Part shown: positions 47,256-57,264 of the stretch, in pieces
How the letters are laid out: every line of letters begins with the position of its first letter
How positions within the stretch are numbered: the first letter of the stretch is position 1
Assembly (NCBI GenBank): GCA_963693315.1
Contig: OY856188.1
Coordinates: 244,137,926 to 244,201,925, forward strand
DNA length: 64,000 bases
Reading direction: 5' to 3'
From: Diogma glabrata
Lineage: Eukaryota; Arthropoda; Insecta; Diptera; Cylindrotomidae
The notes under the pieces: generated by a model
What the model saw: only the letters and a program-made list of their open reading frames with translations
Databases searched by the model: none
What the model was told of the DNA's origin: nothing
Made by a program: the position numbers and the translations under genes

Positions 47256-47713
47256 GGAATAGTAGATTCTTGTATGAGCTTAGAATGAAGGCAATTCTTC
47301 ACGAGGATGAAGTTTCCCGGAACGAGCGCAGCGAGTGGAGGGAATCATCCGAGTGAAGAATTGCCTTCATCCTAAGCGAATACAAGATACTATTTTATCC
47401 ACGACTACAAATATTTCAAATAATTTCATTCAAGTTTTCCTGTAAAAGTTTATATCGCCATATTGAAATAAATCTATGAAATGAAAAAAAAAAACAAAAC
47501 GTGTTTGTTTATTTTATATGTACTGTTCTTGTTTTATCTGTTTATATTACTATACCCACAAATCAAGTTTTTAATTTGTTAGGGGAATTTTGAATAAATA
47601 AAATGGAATGAAATAAATAAAAAAGAATTTGATATATAGAAAGGAATGAATACAATTACAATGAAAGATATACGCATGAAAAGTATATACTCTTTAGTAG
47701 TCGTGGATAAAAT
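47256..47713. mobile_element. Hairpin element with a second long-range inverted repeat
   Basis: 47256-47310 and 47345-47396 form a long stem (CTTAG-ATGAAGGCAATTCTTCAC core) around a GC-rich loop. In addition TTTTATCCACGACTAC at 47393-47408 is complementary to 47697-47712. No coding region is present. It may be a MITE with an internal hairpin. Confidence 0.65.
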
Positions 47714-47959
47714 AAAATATATCATTAAACACTGACCTAATAAAATAATAATAATGAGTTTTAAGCTGTTTATTTAATTATATTCAGACTAATAACGCAC
47801 ACAATTATTGTTGTAAAACAACAAAAATGAAGTTTACACTTTTTGCCGTAGGCTCTTGGCGTAATTCGTTGAATAACATATTTGTTTAGCACTTGTTTTA
47901 GACCCACGTTAATATAAATTTAAAAAAATAAAAGATTTAATTTTATTTCTATGATCACT
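47714..47959. other. Non-coding stretch
   Basis: No feature was recognised. Confidence 0.4.
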
Positions 47960-47966
47960 CAATATA

Positions 47967-47991
47967 TTTCGTCTTTTTAGGACATCCTCAG
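47967..47991 (-). ncRNA. Hammerhead-like core motif
   Basis: On the minus strand CTGAGGA is followed by a short GTC...GAC stem and GAAA. This fits the CUGANGA-stem II-GAAA core of hammerhead ribozymes, which Penelope-like elements are known to carry in their terminal repeats. The flanking stems I and III are not convincing by eye. Confidence 0.4.
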
Positions 47992-48419
47992 GAGTAATGT
48001 CGTTTAGTTTGATAAAACGGTGTTTATATACAAAAAATTTAACTAATCCTAACAATCTCAAAAAATTTTTATACATGTGACTCTATACATAACAAATTTT
48101 AAAAATAATTATATTTAACTTAAAAGACAAGGAGAGAACATACAATAAAACTTAACAATAATAACAATGTATACAATTACAAAAAACTAAAGATAAACCA
48201 AATTAAAATATCAAAATTTATGCATGATGAAATGGGAGTAAACGGCAATCCTCTATGTCGGAAGAATCTGAAAATAAAAACATAGGAAAAGAGAAGTATC
48301 CGAAAAAACAATAAAGTAATTAATTGGAGTAAAGGACTAAATAATTTATCTAACCAGTTTTAAACGTTTCTATTGAAATAAATCAAAGAAAGAACCTAAT
48401 AAAAAAGAGCCGGATCGGT

Positions 48420-48600
48420 TAAAGGAAACTATTTGATTTCAGTTTGTTCGTTTAAAATATTCTTATTGAAAAATAAGGACTTACGTATCTTATAAGATTC
48501 TAGAATATCTAACTTTCTACCTTATGGTTGAGCATGTAGAATAGAAAGATTATCAAAAGAAACATTATAGTTTGAACTTATGATATGTTGGCTAAAGTGG
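48420..48600 (-). pseudogene. Penelope-like endonuclease C-terminus
   Basis: The minus strand reads GIHFSQHIISSNYN, then LSILHAQP, one TAA, and GRKLDILESYKIRKSLFF with a NILNEQ end. This resembles the conserved tail after the GIY-YIG domain of Penelope-like proteins. The GIY and YIG motifs themselves are not present. Confidence 0.7.
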
Positions 48601-48649
48601 ATTCCTGATAATCACAGATAGTCAAGCCCTAGTGTTACTAAAAGACCCT

Positions 48650-49440
48650 ACCAGTCAGTGAGTCAGTGCATTAAAACTTGTCAAATTGTTTTTCAAAACG
48701 ATGGTTGGAAGTATACTATTATGAAATGCATGGCGCCAACTTTGTATGGTTTGCAAAAGATTCATAAAGAGAATATGCCCATTAGACCTATCGTTTCTTA
48801 TTGTAATGCTCCCGCTTATAAATTGTGTAAAAAATTTATCATTTTGTTCAACGAACACACACATTTCTCATCCACATTTTCTGTAAAAAATTCAATAGAT
48901 TTGGTCAATTGGTATTAGTAATATCCGGTGCGTTTCCAACGCCAAACTGGCTTCCTTTGACGTAGTAAGCCTTTTCACTTCTGTTCCTTTTATTAAATTA
49001 ACAGAGATAGTTAATGGTTATATTAATTGAGACATCCTAGATCCTGCTCTACAGGTGGAACTGAAAAGAATATTTAAGACTTGCATTGAACAAAATTGCT
49101 TTTGTTTCGATTCAAAGTACATACTATAAGTTTTCAGATGGTTTACCTATGGGCTCTCCTCTTTCTCCCCTCCTGGCAGAAATTTTCATGAATCATTTTG
49201 AAACCTTAATTTTTTCGGAGAAAAACACATTCTGCCGTAATATAATATTTTGGTATAAGTATGTTGACGATGTTTTGTGTTATTGGGGTGGAACAGAGAG
49301 ACAATTGAATTGTTTTTTACTATGTCTTAATTCACAGTTTGAAACAGTAAAGTTTTCTCTTGAAATAGAAACCTAGAATTCCATAAACTTCCTCGACATC
49401 ACAGTTTTTTGTTTTTTATTTCTTGATTCTTGAACTTTAC
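48650..49440 (+). pseudogene. Penelope-like reverse transcriptase
   Basis: Blocks in order are APTLYGLQKIHKENMPIRPI, AKLASFDVVSLFTSVP (after a shift), YYKFSDGLPMGSPLSPLLAE and WYKYVDDVLCYW with the catalytic DD. These are hallmark Penelope RT motifs (YGLPKIHK, GLPMGSPLSP, YVDD). A stop near 48918 and frame changes near 48920-49090 and 49376 break it. Confidence 0.93.
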
Positions 49441-49459
49441 AAAAACACTACAAGGCCCG

Positions 49460-50510
49460 ACAAACATCATGTGTATGGTGCACGAGTAGGTGCACATTTC
49501 GTGCACATTTTATTTTGACTAAATTTGTACTTTTTTGGTAATATTCTAGTGTATATTTAAAATTTAGTTGAAGTATAAATGTATTTGAATACTAACGTCA
49601 TACAAATTTATTTTAATTTAACATTTTTAAATCATGTAAACATGTATACAAAATGTATAGAACTTTAAACAAAATGTTTTATGCACATTTTGTATACATG
49701 TATACATGTTTACTCTAGACAAATGTTCACCGAGTAATTTTATATTTGTGCATTTGTTTATAAAATTCGCATGAAACATGTTTACGAAGTGACCTATATA
49801 CATGTAGACGAAATGCACATATACTTGTGTACGAAATATATAAATTTCAGTTGGTTAAAATTCACTAGAGTTCTATCCATTTAAGATATACATAGTTTAC
49901 AAAATTATATACTTTAATTATCGCTCCTCGGCTTAAATACTATGCTAACAGCAGCTGTGTTATGACTACACATTGGTTAGTATAAGGATATGATATTTCT
50001 ATTAACGAATTTATTTGATATTTTGTAATTTATGTCATAAACATGTTTCTAAGAAGTATACAGAAAATTTATGTCCCTTTTGTAAACCCATCGTGAACAT
50101 GTAAATGCACAAGTGGTGCATTTGTTTCTAAAATGAACCTAAAAATTTCCGGAACAAAATATGATTTTTCTGTAAATCTGGTGATGCACATCCCGTCAAC
50201 ATGTGTCTGAAAAATGTATACATTGCTGCAAACTATGTTAATGAGCCTTTGAGTGAACATTTTAGTACACATTTGATGCACATGAGTCTAAAATGTCTGT
50301 GCATATATGTGCTAAGGCGTTTTACGACATGTGCATGGTGTGGTGCACATCATGTGCATGACATGTGTTATAAAAAATTTTGTGCACAGACATATTGTGT
50401 CATGCACAATTAGTACACATTTCATGCATTTTTTCCAAAATTGTTTTACGGGAGGACAGTATATATTACTACATAGACCAGATTTATGATACATTGGTTG
50501 GACACGAAAA
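49460..50510. repeat. Repetitive stretch rich in GTGCACAT and ACATGT words
   Basis: Words such as GGTGCAC, GTGCACAT, ACATGTATAC and CATGTTTAC recur many times on both strands. 49635-49720 can fold as a hairpin (GTAAACATGTATAC with its complement). A segment at 49856-49945 matches 798-900. No protein was recognised. Its borders are unclear. Confidence 0.5.
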
Positions 50511-50855
50511 ACATACTAAAATTGAATATTTTTCTCAAAGGTTTGTCTAATTATGCAAGCATTGCTAGTAAAATAAACAAAAAGGATGACGAAAAAGTAC
50601 TAATTTTCCATTTTTGCATACGGAATTTTTTTTTAATTTATATAACATAGTATCACATTTTTTGAGGTGTAACCCATTGCTTGGTCCCATTTACATTATC
50701 AAAACGTTTTCATCTTGCGTAGGAAATGCAATTTTTTCTACGATAGTAAATATATAAACGAAATTTTTTTTCCAGATAATTGTTTATTTATGGCATTTTA
50801 AATACATTTTCTGAGACCAGTACATATTACTTTACAGCAGATTACATAATTTTAG

Positions 50856-50863
50856 GTTTGGAA
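50856..50863. repeat. hAT target-site duplication, left copy
   Basis: GTTTGGAA is repeated exactly at 51884-51891, directly outside the other end. Eight bases is the usual hAT duplication length. Confidence 0.88.
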
Positions 50864-51883
50864 TAGGGATGGAAAGATTTATAGAAAAGTCGATTCTCGA
50901 TTCCTAGTTCGATTTTATACATTTCGATTCCTAGAATCGATTCTTCGGCTGCCAAAGTCGATTCTTTCGATTTTAATCGATTCCTATGTTAAAAAAACTA
51001 GCTTTAGCTGAAACAAATTTAAATTTATACTTCATAGTGATATACATTTATTCAAAATAAATTTTAGACAATCAACTTATGAAAACCACATATTTTCTGC
51101 AACAGGTCTTAAGAAAAGTAGCATATTCAAATGATCAGGCGTTAATCTACTTCGAATCTGATTTGCAATCAGACCATTGTCTGAAAATAAACGCTCACAT
51201 GGAGTTGATCTTGCTACTATGTATACATATTGTTTAATATTTTTTGCTATATTGTTGATAAATTTGAATGTTCATTTTCGAGTGTTTTTCATATGATAAT
51301 TGGATTCGGATTACTTTTTCTGTCGACTGTTGGCCGATTAATGAATTCTCTTAGTTCAATCAGCAACCCGCCTACTTCCTCCCTGTCATTATTTTGATGG
51401 TTTTGTTGCATAGTGTCGTCTAAAAAATCCCAAATACCATTATCATTTCAAGATCGTTGATGATCTGCAGTGTACTCATTGTCATGATCAACCGCAACAC
51501 TTTTTGTTAGTTGATCTTCTTTTTCCAAGCAATATATATAGATAAAGTTTGAACGTATATAGATAAAGTTGAAACAAATTAATTGAAAAACCCTGACGAA
51601 GAAATGTTTCTTTAAACTTAAAAATATCTTGTGATAAACACATACCGACAATAATCACAGCACTCGCGGAGTTGCAAATATTTTAAAAGCCTAGATTTTT
51701 ACATCGGGAGTCGAGCAGCGTATTAATAGAGTAAAACTTAACGGCTTCTAAAGCCAAAAAAATCGAATACTAAGAATCGATTCTTGATCGACTTTGAAAA
51801 TTAAAAATCGATTCTTTATAATCGATTATTTTAACAGAAAAGTCGATTCTCGAGTAGAATCGGAATCGACTTTTCCATCCCTA
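50864..51883 (-). mobile_element. hAT transposon, internally deleted
   Basis: The 1020-bp element has ends TAGGGATGGAAA / TTTCCATCCCTA and an exact 8-bp duplication. Next to each end are reiterated ATCGATT words, which are subterminal repeats. The only coding remnant is the end of the transposase on the minus strand. A fragment of the same family lies at 37341-37700. Confidence 0.9.
51077..51268 (-). pseudogene. hAT transposase C-terminal (dimerisation) relic
   Basis: The frame gives NNIAKNIKQYVYIVARSTP, then CERLFSDNGLIANQIRSRL and LNMLLFLRPVAENMW before a stop. This is the hATC dimerisation domain (family pattern: ATS-PSER-FS, RS-L-PE-LN-LLFL). The catalytic domain upstream is missing. Confidence 0.88.
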
Positions 51884-51891
51884 GTTTGGAA

Positions 51892-52114
51892 TAGAATGTT
51901 TTTTTTAGTGTTTTGCATTAGTATTTTTGTATGAACTTGATATATTACATTTTGGTAATTCTTAATTCTACTTAATACTAACCTAAATCTAGTTGTTTTT
52001 TTTTTTTCAATTTACATTATATGTAAAACAGAAACGGCTAGGATATAGTTACAGACAAGTTTTGAATCAATGTATTATCATTATATATTAATTTATTTAT
52101 ATAGTTGCTATAAA
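51892..52114. other. Non-coding stretch
   Basis: No feature was recognised. Confidence 0.4.
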
Positions 52115-52720
52115 CCTCATCAGTTTAAGGTTTAATATACTGCATATTTGCTAGAGAGTGAAGCCTTGAAGTGCTATATCTATTTGGTAGCTTAAATATT
52201 AGTTTTAGGAACCTGTTTTGAATTACTTGAAATTTTTTTATGTGAACGCTTGCCATTTTACACCATATGGGACAACCGTACATAATAACATTTAGTACCA
52301 TTACTTTATATATTAACAATTTGTTACTTATACTAAGCTTAGATTTTTTGTTTAGCAAGGGGTATAAAATTTTAGAAGCATATTGCATTCTGCTTGAATT
52401 ACGGTCGTGTGTTCTTTAAAATTAAGACGTTTATCTAAATGAATGCCTAAATTTTTACTGAAGTTTTCCATTCAAGAGGAACGTCATCAAGTATTATCGG
52501 TCTTTGTGGAGTTTTTCTTTGAGCTCTACAGCGCGTGTAGTATATTGCTTCGCATTTCATCGGGTTTAATTTAGTTTCCATTTTTTTTTAAATTCCAGTA
52601 TATCTATGAGGTACAATTCCAAGTTATTTAATATAGTTTCCGCATTTTCATTTGAACAATATTAGGCCATGTCATCTGCAAACAGAGCCAACTCAATGTT
52701 AGTTGTCTGAGGCATATCGA
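52115..52720 (-). pseudogene. Jockey-like LINE RT fragment
   Basis: Near 52690 the minus strand gives LALFADDMA, the RT catalytic box. 52388-52125 gives ILYPLLNKKSKLSISNKLLI and LNVIMYGCPIWC, then KFQVIQNRFLKLI, the thumb and C-terminal region of Jockey-clade elements. Frames are broken between them and the rest of the element is absent. Confidence 0.8.
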
Positions 52721-53264
52721 TAAACGAAATTTATTATAAATCATATATATAATACAGAAGCCACGAAAAAGCGTAGCCATATCATAGGAAGGGAGAAAAT
52801 GCGCAAAGGAAAGAAGAGAATACAAAAAGAAATAAAAAAAAATTAAACGATTAAAAAAAATAAACGAAATTTAATTTCAGTTTCAGTTTATGCTTTGCCT
52901 GAATTAGACGTTGCAAACAGGGTTTTTTCAATTAATTTAATGATTTTATTTACGAAAAAATATTTTGTGCAAAAGCACAGGAGTTCCCTAGTTTATTAAA
53001 TTAGAAAACGACAACATAACATTCAAAGTTCATATTCTATTTTTTCATGATTGCTAATATTTAAAAACTTTATAAAATTACATGGAAATACCAAAGTAAC
53101 AACAGTTTGATATTTAGCGAGAATCGTTTTACACTAGTTGAAAAATAACATAGGCTATCGTAGAAAATTTGTGAAATAGTATTCATATTTGAGGAGTGAA
53201 AAAGCGCATGAATAAAATAAACTTCTAACTTATAAATAAATATAAAAATTCGGGGACCACTAAA
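52721..53264. other. AT-rich non-coding stretch
   Basis: No gene is supported. Confidence 0.45.
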
Positions 53265-53322
53265 CTTTTTCTGCGGACCACTAATGGGGCCGCGGAACAC
53301 CGGTTGAGGAGCGGTGCACTAG
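53265..53322 (-). mobile_element. hAT-like terminal fragment, right end
   Basis: On the minus strand it reads CTCCTCAACCGGTGTTCCGC, then TAGTGGTCCGCAGAAAAAG. This is like the CAGTGTTTCTCAAC...CGGACC end at 45945. It is only a terminal piece. Confidence 0.45.
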
Positions 53323-53859
53323 CCCACTCAACACAATTTTTTATATTATCAAACAATAAACAATCTTAACAAGAGATATAATCATAATTTCAAATAAATA
53401 GCAAATTGACAAGGAACTGTAGCGAGAGTTTAAATTTAGAAAATTTTGTTTGAAACTATCATTCCATCCTAAAACTATTTCAATAGTTGTAACACAAGCA
53501 AAACAAAAAAATTAAAAATTTGTATAGATAAAAAAACTCAGACAAGTCAGACGACAAGGGTTCCGTGAATGAAAAAGAACACAATATCAAAAAGTTGTGT
53601 TGTAATGTCTTTATATTTCCAGACCATAGACGCATAACAAAATAAATGTTTAATTGTAAATGTCAATAGTAAATTACAATCAAATCTACATTGATCAAAA
53701 ATGAATCAAAAAATGTTACTTTAGGTTAAATTTTACCCATAGAACTAAACCAGCTTGTAAATGGTTTAAATTTGATTATTTTTTCGGTCAATCAAGTGTT
53801 GAAATTTAGGGGGGTGGAGAGGTTAGATACTAAAAATATTTTTTTTTTAATAACACAAA

Positions 53860-55110
53860 AACTGTGTATTGCAAAATTCTAAAAAAATTGTAATGTTTCT
53901 TAAATTAGGTGCTCCTTCATATGACACCCCTCTCATTTGGGTCAAAATTTTTTTACTCTCTCAACACCCATCCCCTCAACACACAGAAATGTAATTATTT
54001 GAGACGTCACTATGATTTTCATACAAAATTTACAAATTTTCCTGTCTCTGCTAATTTTACAAATTTTTATGTGAATCATCGTCAAAACATAGGGAGCGAA
54101 ACGGTCTGAATTTTGCACTTGTTTGTCTATAACTCAAAAACTGTGCACCGCAAAATTCTAAAAAAACTTGCAACAAATTCTAAATTAGGTGCTCTTTCAA
54201 ATGACACCCCACTAGTTTGGGTCAAAACAGGTTTTTTTTTTACCCTCTCTACCCCGGTCCCCTAAACACACAGAAATATTATTATTTGAGACTTCGCTAT
54301 AATTTTCATACAAAATTTACCGAATTTCCTAGATCTGTGAATTTTTACAAATTTTTCTGTCAATCAGTGTCGAAACGTAGAGGAAGGGAGGGGAGGGGCG
54401 GTCTGAATTTCGCACTTTTTTGTCCATAACTCAAAAACTGTGCACTGCAAAACTCTAAAAAAACTTGCAGCGAATTTTAAATTCAGTGCTATTTCAAATG
54501 ACACCCCACTCGCTTGGGTGAAAAAAGGTTTTTTTTACCCTCTCTACCCCGGTCCCCTAAACACACAGATATGTTATTAATTGAGACTTTGCTATAATTT
54601 TCATACAAAATTTACTAAATTTCCTAGCTCTGTGAATTTTTTCCAATTTTTCTGTCAATCAGTGCCGAAACGTAGGGGAGGGAGGGGGGGGGGTAACGGT
54701 CTGAAAGTTGCACATTTATGTCCATAACTCAAAAACTGTACATCGCAAAATTCTAAGAAAACTTGCAGCGAATTCTAAACTAGGTGTTCTTGCAAATGAC
54801 ACCCCACTCGCTTGGGTCAAAAAAGGTTTTTTTTACCCTCTCTACCCCGGTCCCCTAAACACACAGAAATATTATTATTTGAGACGTCGCTATGATTTTC
54901 ATACAAAATTTACAAATTTTCCTGTCTCTGCGAATTTTTTCAAATTTTTCTGTCAATCATCGTCAAAACGTAGGGCGCGAAACGGTTTGAATTTTGCACT
55001 TGTTTGTCTATAACTCAAAAACTGTGCACCGCAAAATTCTAAAAAAAATTGCTATATTTTTTTAATTAGGTGCCTTTTCAAATGACACCCCACGCCAAAA
55101 AAACACGAAA
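53860..55110 (+). repeat. Tandem array of about 285-bp units
   Basis: The word AAAAACTGTG recurs near 53866, 54136, 54434, 54731 and 55018, so units are about 270-300 bp and slightly over four are present. Each unit holds CAAAATTCTAAAAAAA, AAATGACACCCCACT, TACCCTCTCTACCCC, ACACACAGAAAT and TTTCATACAAAATTTAC. The 60-100-residue frames seen here are alike because of the repetition, not because of a gene. G-runs occur at unit ends, the longest at 54675-54693. Confidence 0.9.
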
Positions 55111-55137
55111 AAAACATCATTATTCAAAATCATACAA

Positions 55138-55445
55138 AAAATGGTGAGGTGTAAAGTTCCAAAATAAATTTTTAAGGAATACTGAAATGAAGCCCTTCAT
55201 ATGATACCCTACTTGAATCTATAAAAAAATGTATTTTCTCAAAAGTCTCACATCGTACCCCTGTAAACAAAACGAAAACCATTTTAGTTTTATTTGTATC
55301 CGTCATTTCATGTGGATCGATCAGTTTTATATGCACCTCAAATTTCAAGGCTAAAGAATTTATAGTTTACGAGATAATCGATATAATGTTAAAATCTCGT
55401 TTCACTGTCACCAATAGTGTTCCGTATAAAAAACGGTACCCTAAA
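55138..55445 (+). repeat. Inverted repeat arm, on the 3' side of the P450 gene
   Basis: It is the reverse complement, with moderate divergence, of 58727-59045. Shared words include ATGGTGAGGTGTAAAGTTCC, GATACCCTACTTGA and ATAATCGATATAATG. It directly continues the tandem array, which suggests array and arm are one element. Confidence 0.8.
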
Positions 55446-55540
55446 AATCATATAAATATATTTATCTTACACAAATACAAAATTGCTAATAAAGTATAAA
55501 CAATGATTTTAATCTCACTGCCATTGATAACAGGTTAGTT

Positions 55541-55546
55541 TTTATT
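55541..55546 (-). terminator. Possible polyadenylation signal of the P450
   Basis: AATAAA on the minus strand overlaps the stop codon (TAAATAAA). It is very close to the coding end, so a later signal may be the real one. Confidence 0.3.
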
Positions 55547-57121
55547 TACAAATTGGTTCTCTTCGACAATTTTAAATTAATTCCATTTTTTGCCACCATC
55601 GGCACAGTGTTTGTGGAAAACTCTAATTCTCTATTACCAATATGTTCAAAATTATATTTCGATAATAACAAAATCAATCCTACTTTAGTTACAACCTGTG
55701 CCATACGAGCCCCAATACAAATATGTGGTCCATCTCCAAACGGAAAATAATATTTCGAATCAAAATCTTCTTGTCCTTCAGCAAAACGATATGGATTAAA
55801 TGTATCTGGATCGTTAAACAATTCGGGGTCTCGATGCATTCCAAGGAGTGATATAATAATTGGAGTACCTTTTTTAATTGTGACATCTTTCCCAGGAATC
55901 TTGAAATCTTTTGTACATTCTCGGTTTAAAATCGGTAATCCAGGATACATTCTCAACGTTTCAGCTAGACATAAATCTAAAAACTTAAATTCCTTCAAAA
56001 TATCATAAGTTATTTCACCATTACTGGTTGGCAACACTTCATCGATTTCTTTTTGCAATGTTCTCATATGATTGGGATGTTTCGCCAATTCATATAAACA
56101 AAATGACACTGCGGCTGCTGATGTTTCTGAACCATCAGCATAGAACAAAAACACTTCACCAGCACATCTTTCAATTGATAATGATATTGGTTTTGCTGAA
56201 TCTTTTTTTATGTTCCAATCGTCGGCTTCATTTACTGCACCTGAATTACGAAGTTGTAACAAAAGTTGCATAAAATCTTTTTTCACCACATTATTATTCT
56301 CACGATGTTCAATTGTTGCTTTTACAATTTCGGTCATAAACTGTTGTGTAAAAGGATCTGAAGCCCTTATTCCTAAAAAGTCAATAACTCTAAAAGTAAA
56401 AGTTACAATTAAAAGAACGGATTTATGGATTAAAATTATTTGACATACTTCGGACAGACAAACATACAAGTGGTTCGAATTGTTTGCATTAAATTTGGTA
56501 CCAAAAGCCGTTTAACAGCCGCACGAAATTTATGATTTGGATCAGCCAAAGTGTTGACATCTAATCCAAACATAAGATTACCAATTATATCCAATGAATA
56601 TCGTGAGGCTATATCCTTCATATTAACAACTTCATTTTTCTCAGCAGATGGATTTAAATGTTTATCCATACATTTTGCTGTATTCAAAATGGTTTCAAAC
56701 ATTCCTTTGAGTTTGCCTGACGTAAATGCTGGTGCTAGCTGTGATCTTAATGCTTTCCATTTTGCACCAGGCAACGTAAATAGTGATACAGAAAATTCGT
56801 CCTTTTTTTCGTTACAATAAATACCTCGATCATGAAATGATGAGAAATCACTTGTCATTATTTTACGTACCAATTTTGGATCACGAACTAACAGTGCTGG
56901 GCGGAAAAACAAATAAATACCGACAAACGGTTCCTTTGTATTTTTATATAAATCATAATTGCAAATCCCAATGATCGTTGTTTGGCTGCAACCGGTTTTA
57001 AATTACCAAACGGAATATTTGGTTTGATATTTGGAACTCCAACTAAATCCCAGTATGAATAACAATACTTTACAAGCAAGAAGATCACAAACAAAATAAA
57101 TATTATAGTCAAAATCCACAT
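55546..57121 (-). CDS. CYP6-family cytochrome P450, one-base frameshift
   Basis: It is a microsomal haem-thiolate monooxygenase of the insect CYP6 type, a family that oxidises plant toxins, pesticides and endogenous lipophilic compounds using NADPH-P450 reductase. Exon 1 (57121-56449) starts with a membrane anchor (residues 1-20), then a proline-rich hinge (IKPNIPFGNLKP). The C-helix is WKALR (W122, R126). Exon 2 (56389-55546) has the I-helix ADGSETS (309-315), ETLR (368-371), NPYRF (423-427) and the haem loop FGDGPHICIG with Cys449. Its length would be 505 residues, normal for CYP6. One T appears missing after codon 55 (near 56956), so the frame as written ends at a stop at 56888. Everything downstream is open, so a recent mutation or an assembly error is likely. 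Confidence 0.93.
56390..56448 (-). other. P450 intron (59 bp, phase 2)
   Basis: The donor GTATGT follows CCGAA, and the acceptor TTTTAG precedes AGTTATTGAC. Joining them restores the family sequence P-K-V-I-D-F-L-G. A short intron of this size is usual in insects. Confidence 0.88.
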
Positions 57122-57239
57122 TTTGTTTAACTTTAAGTGATTGATGTTGTCAATAAGAAATTTAAACTTGAACTAAACTAACTGATATGCTTACTTATCA
57201 TTATTGTTTTTGCCTGTAGCTGTGGTGTTCCTATCTCCA

Positions 57240-57252
57240 TATTTATATATTC
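57240..57252 (-). promoter_or_regulatory. TATA-like box upstream of the P450
   Basis: The minus strand reads GAATATATAAATAT about 120 bases before the start codon. In such AT-rich DNA the match is weak evidence. Confidence 0.3.
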
Positions 57253-57264
57253 TTATATGAAGCA

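Larger units (their letters stand above)
47960..49440. mobile_element. Penelope-like element with inverted 5' part
   Basis: The end of the GIY-YIG endonuclease region and the 3' part lie on the minus strand (48600 down to about 47960). The RT lies on the plus strand (48650-49440). The RT begins at the junction and runs outward, the order expected when a 5' segment is inverted by twin priming. Both parts are broken by stops. Confidence 0.75.

Noticed and set aside
45945..53322. A single 7.4-kb hAT element using the ends at 45945 and 53322
   Set aside because: The ends face inward correctly, but the 8 bases outside them differ (TACAAACC against the sequence after CGGTG), so two separate fragments are more likely.
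53909..55013. Three similar open frames of 66-101 residues as a small gene family
   Set aside because: They coincide with the units of a tandem non-coding array, the similarity extends outside the frames and in other frames, and there is no domain.
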